Assembly: GCA_011947345.1 (NCBI GenBank) | Contig: JAAVTG010000023.1 | Span: forward strand, 682,001 to 746,000 | Source: Phytophthora quininea | Lineage: Eukaryota; Oomycota; Peronosporomycetes; Peronosporales; Peronosporaceae | Direction of reading: 5' to 3' | Length of the DNA: 64,000 nt | Shown here: in pieces, positions 35,801-45,955 of the stretch | Layout: each line of letters begins with the position of its first letter | How positions within the stretch are numbered: position 1 is the stretch's first letter | Translations under genes and position numbers: made by a program | Notes under the pieces: model-generated | Databases searched by the model: none | What the model was told of the DNA's origin: nothing | The model's input: the letters and a program-made list of their open reading frames with translations, nothing else

Positions 35801-36786
35801 CTAGATATGATGAGTGATTTCAACGGCGATACTGGCGTAGGGAAGCTCGCTTTGGGCAACTTGCTGGGCGCTGATAAAACCGATCACGTGGAGACGCTTT
35901 GGAAACTGGTTGGCGAAGTAGTCGAGGCCATCGAGCATCTCACATCGAGCAAGCTGGAGATCTTCATTCACCGGAATCGCAAAAACGGCTTGGTCATGGT
36001 CGCCCTGCTACGCCAACACACGGCATTAATGAGGGTGAACTCAAGTACTCGTTCCAACGAGTTGGTGTTCGGAGAGACCTGCTCCACCACAATTTTCACG
36101 GCTTGGTGAGGGTCCCTTCTGGAAGCCTGCAACGGAAGATACTCCACACGGCCAAACTTTTGGTTATACTTGCGAAAAAGACGAAGTCGTTTCTTAAACT
36201 TGGTGCTCAAGGCCCCTGCAAGTCTCCCATCTGTCCAGGTGCTCAAGTTGGTCATCAAATACACGTGCTTCGGCGTTCGGTCCACAACCAGCGCCATTGC
36301 TGAGCACGACACGCTGACAGAGATCTTGACGACGTATCTCCAAGCCTTCAACAGGTCTTCGTGCTTCAAGACAGGTAGCTCGTCTTCGCTCAACTTCCGC
36401 TTTTTCTCCGTTGGCTGTTCAGCTACAGTCTTCGGGAGGGGCCACCAACACGTAAATCTCGTTCTCTGTAGTGCCTTCTTCATCTGGAAAGCAGAAGGCA
36501 GCATTGTTGAGACGAAATTGTGGGTCCATCTTGGTATCGTCCGTCATTCATGATAGACCAGATGCCACTGGGAACCTCCCCTTGCTTCAGCCGCTTCACG
36601 TCAGAGTCGCTCGACTTCAGCCACCTTTTGCCCTTCTTGGCTAGGAACAGCGTCAGTTGGTGGGCGGGGAATTGATACATCTGCTTCTCGGCGATTAACT
36701 AGTTCATTCGCCACACTTTCTTGTGCCCCTCGATGTCCACGCCGAAGACGACCCCTTCTCGGACAACAACACTCCAGCGACTTCAT
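35801..36786 (-). pseudogene. Decayed Crinkler (CRN) effector gene
   Basis: CRNs are modular proteins that oomycetes deliver into host plant cells, where C-terminal domains act, often in the nucleus. The N-terminal module is recognisable: a start near 36786, a FGVDIEGHKKVW stretch, the LFLAK-type motif as LTLFLAKKGKRWL, a DPQF block, and an HVLVxxP-type boundary as IYVLVAPPE. The C-terminal part (to TAG 35803-35801) has a Lys/Arg-rich start and an unidentified domain. An in-frame TAG at 36701-36699 interrupts the N-module, and at least four frame changes are needed (near 36760, 36525, 36430 and 35975). An in-frame stop in addition to indels makes it a pseudogene rather than only a victim of sequence errors. 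Confidence 0.75.
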
Positions 36787-36822
36787 CTTGAGTGTGGAAT
36801 TTGGTGTGACGTGCCACGAGAT

Positions 36823-37005
36823 TTAATACTGAGACCACTTGGATTTCGTATGGTGCAAGTTGAAGTTGGGGGCGTCAAAACCTTTGCTACACAACCATTT
36901 CACCATATCCAAATGCCTACGCAACGCAGCCGGAGCGCCTTCATCGTAAGCGTCCACTTCGAGTCTGGCAAAACTGCACTGCACTTCCGTTTTCGAAATA
37001 ATCAA
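36823..37005 (-). pseudogene. Ankyrin-repeat remnant
   Basis: A 60-residue frame holds one recognisable ankyrin half-repeat, APAALRRHLDMVKWLCSKGF, with the HLDMVKWL core typical of oomycete ankyrin arrays. A normal array would have many such units; only one remains. It lies just upstream of the CRN remnant on the same strand. It may be part of a fused or neighbouring decayed gene. Confidence 0.5.
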
Positions 37006-37081
37006 ACGACATCAACGGAACAAAGGCAAAGTATGTCAATGCAGCTTCTTCATCAAGGTGTAAGCTGTAAAATACATTTCC

Positions 37082-37592
37082 CTAGGCGTCTGCCTTCACT
37101 CCACCTGCTCCAGCATTGCTGCCAGATGCTCCTGATGCATCTCCAACCTCCATTGCCTCCACCTTGGCCACACTCAGCTCTTCCCATTGGTCCGAGTCTG
37201 CCACAAATACAATGCATGAAATAAATAATTTGCACATAAATATCTTTGTAGCATTGCTGGACGCACTCTCTTTCTTCCAGCACATGTAAACGACGGCGTC
37301 GTTTTGCAGTTCGTGGTCTGCCAACGTTGCAGCATCTGCAAACTCTTTGCTTTCTTTCTGGAGCCATCCGAAACATAAAAACACCAATCAGTTTCTAATC
37401 AACAGATCCCAATGTCAAAATCATAAGAAAATATAGCCAGACCTGATTGAGCCCCTGCCAGAGCTGGATGCTCGTGGGCGGCAGGTGGAACAGCGCGCCC
37501 AGCTTCTCCTTCACCGACAGGAAAGAGTCCACCAGCTGCACGTCCAGGAACACGGTCTGGTTACGCCTCTTCACGCGGATGTACGGCCCCAT
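37082..37592 (-). CDS. Elongin-B-like ubiquitin-fold protein
   Basis: Exon 1 (37592-37443) encodes a ubiquitin-fold start, YIRVKRRNQTVFLDVQLVDS, with SVKEKLGALFHLPPTSIQLW. Exon 2 (37357-37267) has DAATLADHELQNDAVVYMCW, and exon 3 (37197-37082) starts SDQWEELSVAKVEAM and ends in an Ala/Gly tail. Introns: 37442-37358 (GTCTGG donor) and 37266-37198 (GTGCGT). The arrangement matches elongin B, which joins elongin C in cullin-RING ligases, better than ubiquitin itself (no GG terminus). Other ubiquitin-like adaptors cannot be excluded. It shares a 140-bp divergent promoter with the deacetylase gene. Confidence 0.65.
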
Positions 37593-37732
37593 TCCTAGTA
37601 ACTGCGATTATTACTAAACTTTTGGATACTGACCTTTCATTTCTATGGTAGTAAAAAGCGCATCTAAAAAACCTCGGCATCAAAAGCTAAAAATAGCTCG
37701 CACATCACCACAGTGACAGATTCCAGTGTCAG

Positions 37733-38946
37733 ATGTGCCCACTTCACTCACTGGTGCTGTCCGAGCTCTTATCTCCGCGGGATTGCAATGTGTTGCTGCT
37801 GGTTTGCAAGGAATGGAATGACATCGTTGGCGCAACGATGTTTGGCCAGCGAACGTTGCTACTTACGAGCGAAATCTGCTTGCTGCATCGAAGTCGCAGT
37901 CGAGTGGAGCGTCCGGAACGGTTGCAGGTGGTGTTGAAGCGGCTCAACGCTGCATTTCCCAGGCTTAAAGTGGTGCAATCGCTGCCTTTGGTATCGGACG
38001 AGCAGTTGCAGCGTGTGCACGGCAAAGTTTACGTGTCGATGGTGGCGAGTATGAGTGCCAAAGTGGAGCGCAGCATGGTGGCTTTGGATGCGATAAAGCG
38101 CTGTGAGCTGGAGTGCGCGGACTTGGAGGCCTATACCAAGTTTGCAGTGGCGAGTCCGAGGCGAGTAAGATCCCGACAATTGAAGGCAAGAAGGACTACT
38201 ACAAGCACTACGAGTTTATGGAGTTGGGAGATGACATGGAGCTGATGCGGTACACTTTGAAAGCTGCAAAACTCGCAGCTGGAGGAGCTTGTCTTGCCGT
38301 AGATAAAGTGCTTTCTGGCCAAGCAAGAAATGTATTTTGTGCGGTGAGACCGCCCGGACATCACGCAGAGCGGAACAAAGCGATGGGGTTTTGTGTGTTC
38401 AACAACGTGGCGGTGGCAGCGAAGCACGCGCTTGACAAACACGGACTGAACCGCGTAGCGATTATCGATGTCGATGTGCATCACGGCAACGGAACTCAAG
38501 ATATGGCTATGAAGGAGTCGAGGGTGCTCTATGTATCGCTGCATCAAGCAGCGCCTTGCTTTCCATGTTCAGGACACTCTTCTGAGACGGGAAGTCACGG
38601 CAACTTGGTCAACGTTCCTCTGCGTGCAAGATGCACAGCGAAGAAATATCGAGAGCAGTTTGAAGCTGCAGTGATCCCTCGTGTACGGCTGTTCAAGCCT
38701 GAGCTGATGCTGATATCGATGGGCTTTGATGCGTCTTCAAGAGATCCGCTTGCAGAGTTTCGCTTAGAAGCACGCGACTTTTACTGGATGACGCGCGAAT
38801 TGTGCAATTTGGCCTGGGAATGCTGTGACGGCAAGCTGGTTTCAGTTTTGGAAGGTGGATACCACCTCGGAGCGCTTGCAGATGGCGCAGAGCAGCACGT
38901 GAAAGCTCTCTTTCATGGATCATGCCGTCCAAATGACCGAAACTAG
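37733..38946 (+). CDS. Class II-type histone deacetylase with F-box-like N-terminus
   Basis: Zn-dependent deacetylase: substrate loop and catalytic motifs RPPGHHAERNKAMGFCVFNN, AIIDVDVHHGNGTQ, SMGFDASSRDPLAEF and LEGGYHLGAL are all present, with the N-terminal ERPERL helix typical of class II. In the same frame upstream lies LHSLVLSELLSPRD followed by LLLVCKEWNDIVG, an F-box-like segment that would bind SKP1. If translation starts at ATG 37839 (MFGQRTLLLTSEIC) the F-box part is lost. One frame break near 38155 links the two halves. Activity on histones or other acetyl-lysines is inferred. Convergent with the p28 gene by 74 bp. Confidence 0.85.
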
Positions 38947-39020
38947 AGATAGAGAATAGAGCTTTGTGGCGAAAAGCATTAAGAGACCTAACGCTATAGA
39001 ATAGATGACGAATGCTAACC

Positions 39021-39874
39021 CTACTTCGGAGCTGCTAGCATGGTCTCGAGACTGGCCTTGAGCTGGTCGTTATTCTTGCGGAGCAACTCCACTTCCTCTT
39101 GGTGTTTCTTCTCGTCCTGCAATTTCTTTTCTTCTTCACGACGCGCCACAGCTTCGCAGCGTGTTCCCAGCTCTTCGATCTGAGAGCTCAAGTCTCGCAG
39201 CTCTCCTTCCAGAGTGCGGATCTGCTGTTCAGCTTCCATCTTTTTGTTCTGCCATGAGTGCTTTACGCATGCCAAACGCAATGCTGGACTCGTACAGCGT
39301 CTGATACGCTGCAATGGTCATCCGAGCCTCGTCACGCACGCGAAGCAGCAGCAACCCACGCTCCGAGCAATTGATGGTGATCTGACGGATCAATTCGTCT
39401 GCCCCAAAGCGAGTTAGAAATGCTGTAAACTAGCAACCAAAGGGAATAGCAACAACCCACCAAAGCATTGGGCGTAGAGCTCTTCACGCACAGGACAGAT
39501 CCCGGTTTCACGAGCTTGTCGCTGTTGCAATCGAAGATCCAACTGCTCTTGCAGATTCACCACATCAAGTCGCGTGGCTGGTGTGCTAGACACATATTGC
39601 ACCCAAAGCTGGCCGTCTTCAGTCCATTCTTTCGGGGAAGGATCGAGTTGAGGATGTCTTCGGTGGGGTTACCACTCTGCGTGTTGCTACCAGTGAAAAC
39701 GGTGGGCTTGGAGGTCGGTGCTGGCGGTCCTCCTGCAGATCCATTGCTGTCCCCATTCGGAGCCTGGTTACCGAACTTTGCCGCTTTCTTCCCTTTGAGG
39801 AGCGCTTTGTCCTTGCTGGAGCTCACGAGGATCGGGTTGTTGTATTTCACCAGCGAGCTTTGCGGAGGGATCAT
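39021..39874 (-). CDS. DNALI1: Axonemal inner-arm dynein light chain p28 (DNALI1)
   Basis: p28 docks single-headed inner dynein arms in motile axonemes. It starts MIPPQSSLVKYNNPILV, has the linker TEDILNSILP, then SSTPATRLDVVNLQEQLDLR and RLQQRQARETGICPVREELY, all near-invariant in p28. A 62-bp intron (39460-39399) joins CF to DELIRQITINCSERG. A coiled coil follows, ending QLKASLETMLAAPK. Frame breaks at 39634-39637 (C4 on the coding strand) and 39241-39245 (A5) fit one missing base each. With BBS2 it marks an organism with motile flagella. Confidence 0.95.
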
Positions 39875-40214
39875 TAGAGCTTGACGAGGCCTTTGAGAAT
39901 GGAGCGCCGCGTCGTTTCACAGTCGAAATCCAAGGCCAGGCAAAAATTGCAACAGTATTTGCTACAGCTAAAATCTTTTACAGTAGTGGCTCCAAAGGTC
40001 ATCAATAGCAGCTACTCGTACATGAATCACCACGGCAATTCTTCACAGCACTCAAAACATTGACTAACCCACCTGCAATTAACCAGCAAGCACACTGTAC
40101 AGACAATACATCTTTCGGATCAGGGGTGGTGTTGAGAAACACCAGGGGAAAATGAGTAGAGACGACCTGCTCCATCGCTTACGATGACACAGGATGTCGG
40201 TTGCCGAAAGCGAC
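39875..40214. other. Intergenic, nothing recognised
   Basis: 340 bp between the start of the p28 gene and the stop of H2B, both on the minus strand. It should hold the p28 promoter and the H2B 3' end. I saw no histone 3' stem-loop that I could support. Confidence 0.45.
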
Positions 40215-40568
40215 TTAAGCCGACGTGAACTTGGTCACAGCCTTCGTGCCTTCCGACACGGCGTGCTTAGCCAGCTCACCAGGGAGCATGAGGCGCACGG
40301 CCGTCTGGATCTCGCGCGAGGACAGCGTCGACTTCTTGTTGTAGCGCGACAGCTTGCCGGCCTCCGAGGCGATGCGCTCGAAGATGTCGTTGATGAACGA
40401 GTTCATGATCGACATGCCGCGCTTGCTGATGCCCGTCTCCGGGTGCACCTGGCGCAGCACCTTGTAGATGTAGGTCGAGTACGACTCGACACGCTTCTTG
40501 CCCTTGCCCTTGCCCTTGCCGGACTTGGCGACGGTCTTAGCGGCCTTCTTGGACGGAGTCTTCGCCAT
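40215..40568 (-). CDS. H2B: Histone H2B
   Basis: Core nucleosome histone of 117 residues, intronless. A short Lys/Ala/Gly N-tail leads into [20 protein letters not shown], then [40 protein letters not shown] and [16 protein letters not shown], a textbook H2B fold. The C-terminal AVTKF lysine is the conserved ubiquitination site. Strongly GC-ending codons fit high expression. It stands alone here, with no H2A partner beside it in the window. Confidence 0.98.
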   Translation of the reverse strand: MAKTPSKKAAKTVAKSGKGKGKGKKRVESYSTYIYKVLRQVHPETGISKRGMSIMNSFINDIFERIASEAGKLSRYNKKSTLSSREIQTAVRLMLPGELAKHAVSEGTKAVTKFTSA

Positions 40569-41154
40569 TGCTGAAACTGGGGGTTGGAATTACTCGGTGA
40601 ATTGAGGAATGAGCTTAGCAGCAGCTTGACACCAACGCAATGGCCGGGTCCCCGTCCCTCCCACGTCAATAGAGACTTTTCTCGCGCGACTCGCTTGCAG
40701 AGCTTTGGTTGGATGGATAAGATGTCGAGTGCTATGATTGGCGGATAATTTGAATAGCACACGCGGATTGACGGATGCTTATACGCGGGGTAGGGTCATT
40801 TTGGCGCGGAAACGGCCTTTGAACTCAAACACGATCGCTTCGACATGGAGGCACCTCGCGCTGAACGCTGCCCTGGACGCCTCGAGGACGCGCTTTTTGA
40901 AGGCAAATACACATGAACTCGGCTCTTCAGGCCCTTTGCACTACCGGGTTTGTGCTAACGCGTGCGCTTTCCGTATAAATGAAAAGGAGAATGTATATAA
41001 ATGATCTACGCACTGCGTGGTCCTGTATCTCGCGACCTCCCACGCCTTTCCTAAGCTAAGCTGCTGGCGAGGGAAGCGCAAGGTGTGGGCTAAGCTGGCG
41101 CTCATAAGCTACATTGCTCGCTGGGTCTGCTGTCGATCGTCTAGGCGGCTGCTC
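40569..41154. promoter_or_regulatory. H2B upstream region and GPA1 3' flank
   Basis: 586 bp between two minus-strand genes. For H2B a CCAAT box (CCAATCA on the minus strand) lies at about 40736-40742, 170 bp upstream of the start. The part next to GPA1 should hold its 3' UTR. No further gene is seen. Confidence 0.4.
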
Positions 41155-42220
41155 CTACATGAAGCCGGAGCCCTTGATATTCTGCTTTAAAATAATGTCT
41201 TTGCAGGCGTTGAACACGACCTGGACGTTCTGCGAGTCCGTAGCGCACGTCACGTGGTGGTAGATCTCCTTCTCCGGCTGGCGGTTCATCTCCATGAACT
41301 TGCCCAGGAAGTACTGCACGCCCAGCTCGTAGTCGCCGACGCCGCCCGGGAAGTCTTTGAACACCTCCACCGTCTTGGGGTCCACCTTCTTGATCTTGTC
41401 CTGGAACAAATCCTTTTGTTCAGGAACAAGATCATGGCCGAGTTGAGGAAGAACTTGTTGTTGATGATCTCGTCAAACAGCGTAATGGCCTCGATCATAC
41501 GGTTCGTGGACGCGTCCTCGTACAGGGACTGATCGTACTCGCTCAAGGCGGCCACGAAGATCACTGCCGTCACGTCTTCGAAGCAGTGGATCCACTTTTG
41601 CGCTCGTTACGCTGGCCACCGACATCGTACATGACGAAGGTGGCGCCGTCGATCTGGTACCGCTCCTCGACAATACCCGAGGTCCGCACACGTGCGTAAA
41701 GCATATCCTGCTGGGTGGCGGCGTAGTCGTCGCGCATGATGCGGTCGAGGTCGTTGAAGTAGTATTTGACCGACTCGATGATCTGGAACTCCGCTCGCCG
41801 GTTCCAGGTGGCCACAATGCCGGGGTCAGTCCACAGGTTCTTGATCTTCTGGCCTATCACGGGGTTGACTTCTGCCTCATCGCTAAGTGTTCGAATGTCC
41901 TCAAAGTCCTGCGCGCAGACGACTTCGCCCTTGAGCTTCATCTCCTGGCATTGCTCGATCAACATCTTTATCGAGGTCACGACGTTGTTGTAGATGATGG
42001 GCGTGCAGTGTCGCTTCTCCTCTTCAGTAAGCGCCGCACCGTACAGAATCTTCATCTGCTTGAACACCGTACTCTTGCCCGACTCGCCGGCGCCCAGCAG
42101 CAGCAGCTTGACCTTTTCCTGCTCCACACGGTGAGCCTCCTCGTTCTTGGCCTCAATCTCGCGAGACTTGGCCATGGCCGCCTTATCGGTGTCGTTCATT
42201 TGGGAGGCACAGAGACCCAT
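41155..42220 (-). CDS. GPA1: Heterotrimeric G-protein alpha subunit
   Basis: Signalling GTPase at the plasma membrane. The start [10 protein letters not shown] carries Gly2 for myristoylation and Cys4 for palmitoylation. Nucleotide-binding motifs: [12 protein letters not shown] (P-loop), [13 protein letters not shown] (switch I, Arg and Thr present), [10 protein letters not shown] (switch II), FLNK for NKxD, and [18 protein letters not shown] before a C-terminus ending GSGFM. It lacks the Cys at -4 that pertussis toxin modifies. Frame breaks at 41596-41599 and 41414-41417 are both A4 runs on the coding strand needing one more A; the first restores KKWIHCF and the second the NKKD box. No introns. 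Confidence 0.96.
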
Positions 42221-42928
42221 GGTCGGCACCTGTTGCTTCGACGGTCGTGAACGGAGAGTGGAGCGCGCTGGAGAAGGCGGCTCGGTTTCTGCTGCGCGGA
42301 AGAGCTCTACTGTCGGAGTGGGAACCTGCACTCGTTTCGCCCAAATAAGGCAGCTGGAAGTTTAAAAATGAAACCCCACCACCCGCGTGCTGGCCTCGCT
42401 CGCTGGGTGTCAGGACCTGGGGCCCCACGGCACGGAAATAGCACGCATCTCCAGCAAAATGTGCAACGACAGACAGGAACTTCGCGCCGTCCTCGCCCAG
42501 TCCCGCTATTAATACGGTGGAACGTCTTGCTCTTCTGGCTCGTCGAGGCCTCGCGCACAGAGCGGAAACCCCTCGCGGCCACGATTAGCCTGCAGTTCGT
42601 TATAGCGCGCTCATATTCCCACGCGATGCCTAGAGTCTGGTGCGCGCCGCACGATGGAAATAACCCGCACGGCCGTCACCATGCCTCAAAGGAAGTTGTC
42701 GATTTTGCTCTGCTTTGATAACGTGAAAATGTAGCCATACGGATACTCAGATTACGTGCATCGAACGTATCTATACACAATCTGTCAATTGGCTTGCCAA
42801 TCACGCAAGTCGCCATCCGTGACGAGGTTCTGCTAGCGGTCCGGGCGCTCGAAGGGCTCTGCTAGCTGCGTACTGGACCGCTAGGCTCACACCCCAATCC
42901 GCTCTGTAAGCAGCACCCGACGACGGCA
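42221..42928. other. Divergent intergenic region, no gene seen
   Basis: 708 bp between the GPA1 and dioxygenase start codons. The longest frame (42368-42718) has low-complexity, non-protein-like composition. Promoters of both genes are expected here; no element was identified. Confidence 0.5.
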
Positions 42929-43411
42929 ATGGCCCCAAGCGTAGACCAGTCTTCCATCAAGGAGTGGCATTTCCACACCTGCTTTTACGCTACCAACGAG
43001 CGCAGCAAGAAGGAAGCGCAGGCGCTGCGAGATGAGCTGGTGCGTCAAGTCACTAACGACCCGAAGAATTTCATCGCAGTGTGCAATGGCATGACCGACA
43101 AGGAGCTGCCGGGGCTGGCGGGCAAGCCGCCACCGATGAACCTCGGCCCAGTTGGCCCGCATCTCAGCGGCAGCTTCGAGACGTGGGTGCCCGTCGAATC
43201 GTTTGCGCAGGTGCTCTCGTGGTTCACGCTACACCGCGGATCGCTGAGCATCCTGGTGCATCCGCTGACGCGCTACGAGCGCGAGGACCACACGACGCAC
43301 GCCATGTGGCTTGGAACGCCATGGGTCATCGATTTGGACCCTCTTCGCGAGGACTTGGAGACGCCTCCGCTTCAGTACCCGGAACTTGGATACGGATACA
43401 GCTCGCAGTGA
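42929..43411 (+). CDS. DOPA 4,5-dioxygenase-like protein
   Basis: A 160-residue intronless frame with the compact fold of the DOPA_dioxygen family: KEWHFHTCFYATNERSKKEA, NLGPVGPHLSGSFETWVPV, RGSLSILVHPLTRYEREDHT and HAMWLGTPWVIDL. The three conserved His segments (WHFHTCF, GPVGPH, LVHP) that line the metal site are all present. Fungal relatives cleave catechol rings such as L-DOPA. The oomycete substrate is unknown. No frame break. Confidence 0.85.
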   Translation: MAPSVDQSSIKEWHFHTCFYATNERSKKEAQALRDELVRQVTNDPKNFIAVCNGMTDKELPGLAGKPPPMNLGPVGPHLSGSFETWVPVESFAQVLSWFTLHRGSLSILVHPLTRYEREDHTTHAMWLGTPWVIDLDPLREDLETPPLQYPELGYGYSSQ

Positions 43412-43534
43412 GTCAAACTGAAGCGAAAAAATGTCATTCAAAGTTAGGTGGTAACCGTCCGCTAAATGCAAATGCAAATGAAGTGAGTGAAAAGGAGATC
43501 GAAAGTTGAACGGAGGGCGTGAAGGCTGCGGCTC

Positions 43535-45827
43535 TTACTGCAGCAGGTGACGGAGCACCGTGCGCACGTTGAGCTTGCGCAGGTGCGTGTACTTCTGGCC
43601 CGTGCCAACGAACATGATCGGCTGACCAGTCTTGTACACCATCGACACAGCGGCACCAACTACAGCAAGGCACAAGAAAAAGTTAGTTGTTGGCCATCCA
43701 CCTCATATTCCATGCCCTGCAACTCACCCTTGTCATCGATCGTGTCGAACTTCGTGACGACAATGCCATCGATTCGGTGGGGATCGCGACGGTCCGAGTA
43801 GTCCGCAAGAGCCTAAGAGGACACGGCAACAAAAGTTAGCCATACTACACAGCAGACAAATTTACAACCACGTACCCGGTCAAACATCGCGAGTTGATCG
43901 ATGCCGTCGTTGCCCACCAAGGCCTCGCCAACAAAGAGAACCAGATCGGGCTCGTTGTTCGAGACAAGTTTGGCGAGAGCACGCATCAACGGCTCGTTGT
44001 TTTGCATGCGGCCAGCAGTATCGATCAGCACACAATCGAACCCATTGTCGGTACCGTGCTTAATCGCCTCCTTGGCCACTGAAGCCGGGTCCTTGGCGTA
44101 TCCCTTCTGGAACAGCGGCACATCTAACACCTTGGCGTGCTGGTTCAGCTGCTCCACAGCTCCAGAGCGGAAGGTGTCGCAGGCAGCGATCATCACGTTG
44201 ACGCCCTTCGACTTCAGGTAGTAGCACACTTTGGACAAGCTGGTAGACTTGCCAACGCCATTGACGCCCACAAAGACGATGCTGTACGCGCGACCTTCAG
44301 CCTTCGCCTGGAGAATCTCGCGAAGGACGTCGGTGGACTTCTTGGGGGTCAGGATACGCATCAAGGCCGCTTCAAGAGCTTTGCGAACAACGGTTGAAAT
44401 GCGCGTAAAGCTTTCCAGTCTCTGGCCTACCACAGTGGTGATGACAGATTCGCAGAGCTCATCAGCGACCTCGGAGGCAACATTCTTGCTGATCAGCTGT
44501 AGTGACCAAGCCATAAGTTAGTATTCCACCGCAAAATGGAATTTAAAAATCGATACCAATTTACCATTTGATGCATCGGGGTGATCACAGGCTCCAAGTC
44601 CTCTCTCTCTAGAATCTATTTCGTCCCAAAACATAAGTCAAAATGAATTAGTGAGAGCTTCCCACAGCAACAACCACATTGAAACGCACCTTGTTGCCGG
44701 ACACGGTACTGAGGAAGTTACCCAGACGTGTCTTGGAAAAGCTCCAACCACTTTGACTCGCATCCGACTCGGCACCAGACGAGGCCGCCGACTCGTCATC
44801 CGTGTCGGAGAACTCTTCCGAGTCGCTGTCCTCCATTTCCTACAGAAGAAGCAAAAGTTAGTGTATGCAACAGACCTCTCCATATTGACAAGTTGCGTAC
44901 TCCGATGTAGGCTTCACGCTTCTCACGAAGTTGCGCTTCTTCTTCATCGGCAGTAATCTGCCGGAAAACAATTCGACCACAATAAATGCCAGTACCACAA
45001 TGATCGCCACCTCAAAAGTTCTTCGTACCGCCTTGGAACGGTCCAGCGCCTCCGCTTCCTTCTTGGACATCTTGGTGTCGTCCCACTTCGTCATCTTCTT
45101 GCCACTTTTCTTGGGCTCCTTGCTCTTTTCCTTCCCACCTTTGCGACGCGGACCCGTACGCATCTTCCGCGTCTTGGAGGAACGCAGCGCCGCCTCGTTC
45201 TCCAGCTCCTCGAACGCACCCTTGTCCTTGCCGTCCGAGCTCGGACTATCACTTCCATCTTCACTCGTCTGCCGCACACAACACAACAGTAATCAGCTAC
45301 TATCCCCTTACGTAATGTGCCCACGTAACTAAAACACCTACATCAGCAGTCGCCGTTGAACGCGACGACGACCCCGGTTTGCCCGACGTATTGGACGACA
45401 CTCCTTTGGCCTTGGCCTTCTTGGAGGCGTTAAAGGACCGCGGACCTTTACGCGTCTGCTTCTCCGTGAATTTGAGCTCGGTGGCCTTGAGGATCTTGGT
45501 GAACTTGTCCTCGTACTTGACGGGCGTCTTGTTGGCGATCTGCTGCGGGAAAAGGGCGATGAAGTCCTTCTTGACGATCTCCAGCAACTCCTCAATGTAC
45601 AGCAGCTGCAGGATCTTCTGGTACACCACCACGAACACCAGGTCCAGCTTGTTCTCGAAGACCCACTGCATGGCGTACGCGTCGTCGATGAATTTCTTCT
45701 CGCCGGCGCGGTCCTCCATGAGCACGCGGTTGATGAGGTTGTCCACGGGGTCGCCGCCCAGCTTGCACAGCGTGCGCGACCACAGCACCGTGCCGGTCTT
45801 GGAGAAGATCACAAAGTGGTCGATCAT
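43535..45827 (-). CDS. SRPRA: Signal recognition particle receptor subunit alpha (SRPRA)
   Basis: GTPase that docks SRP-ribosome complexes at the ER membrane. The N-terminal SRX domain reads [21 protein letters not shown] charged linker follows, with [19 protein letters not shown]. The NG domain has [17 protein letters not shown] (G1), [11 protein letters not shown] (G2), [11 protein letters not shown] (G3), TKFD (G4) and [14 protein letters not shown] at the end. Introns: 45341-45269, 45028-44958, 44900-44840, 44689-44616, 44564-44497, 43875-43813 and 43727-43660, giving eight exons that splice in frame without any sequence break. That makes it one of the cleanest multi-exon genes in the window. 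Start ATG 45827. Confidence 0.95.
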
Positions 45828-45955
45828 GGAGGGAACACGTAACAAGTTGGTGTTACCAGTTGCTTCTTTTGCTAGTGACCGCACAACTGAACGGCTGGAC
45901 AAGTGGGGCAAGATGTGGGCAGTGCACAAATGTGGAGCGTCCCACATTTGGCAAC

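Noticed and set aside
35774..36303. Plus-strand frames starting MQHRDLHLILDMMSD and METGWRSSRG
   Set aside because: They are antisense to the CRN remnant, whose minus-strand motifs explain the region.
40194..40574. 126-residue plus-strand frame over H2B
   Set aside because: Exact antisense of the histone coding sequence.
42368..42718. 116-residue frame between GPA1 and the dioxygenase gene
   Set aside because: Starts in the GPA1 leader, has biased composition and no recognisable features; treated as intergenic.
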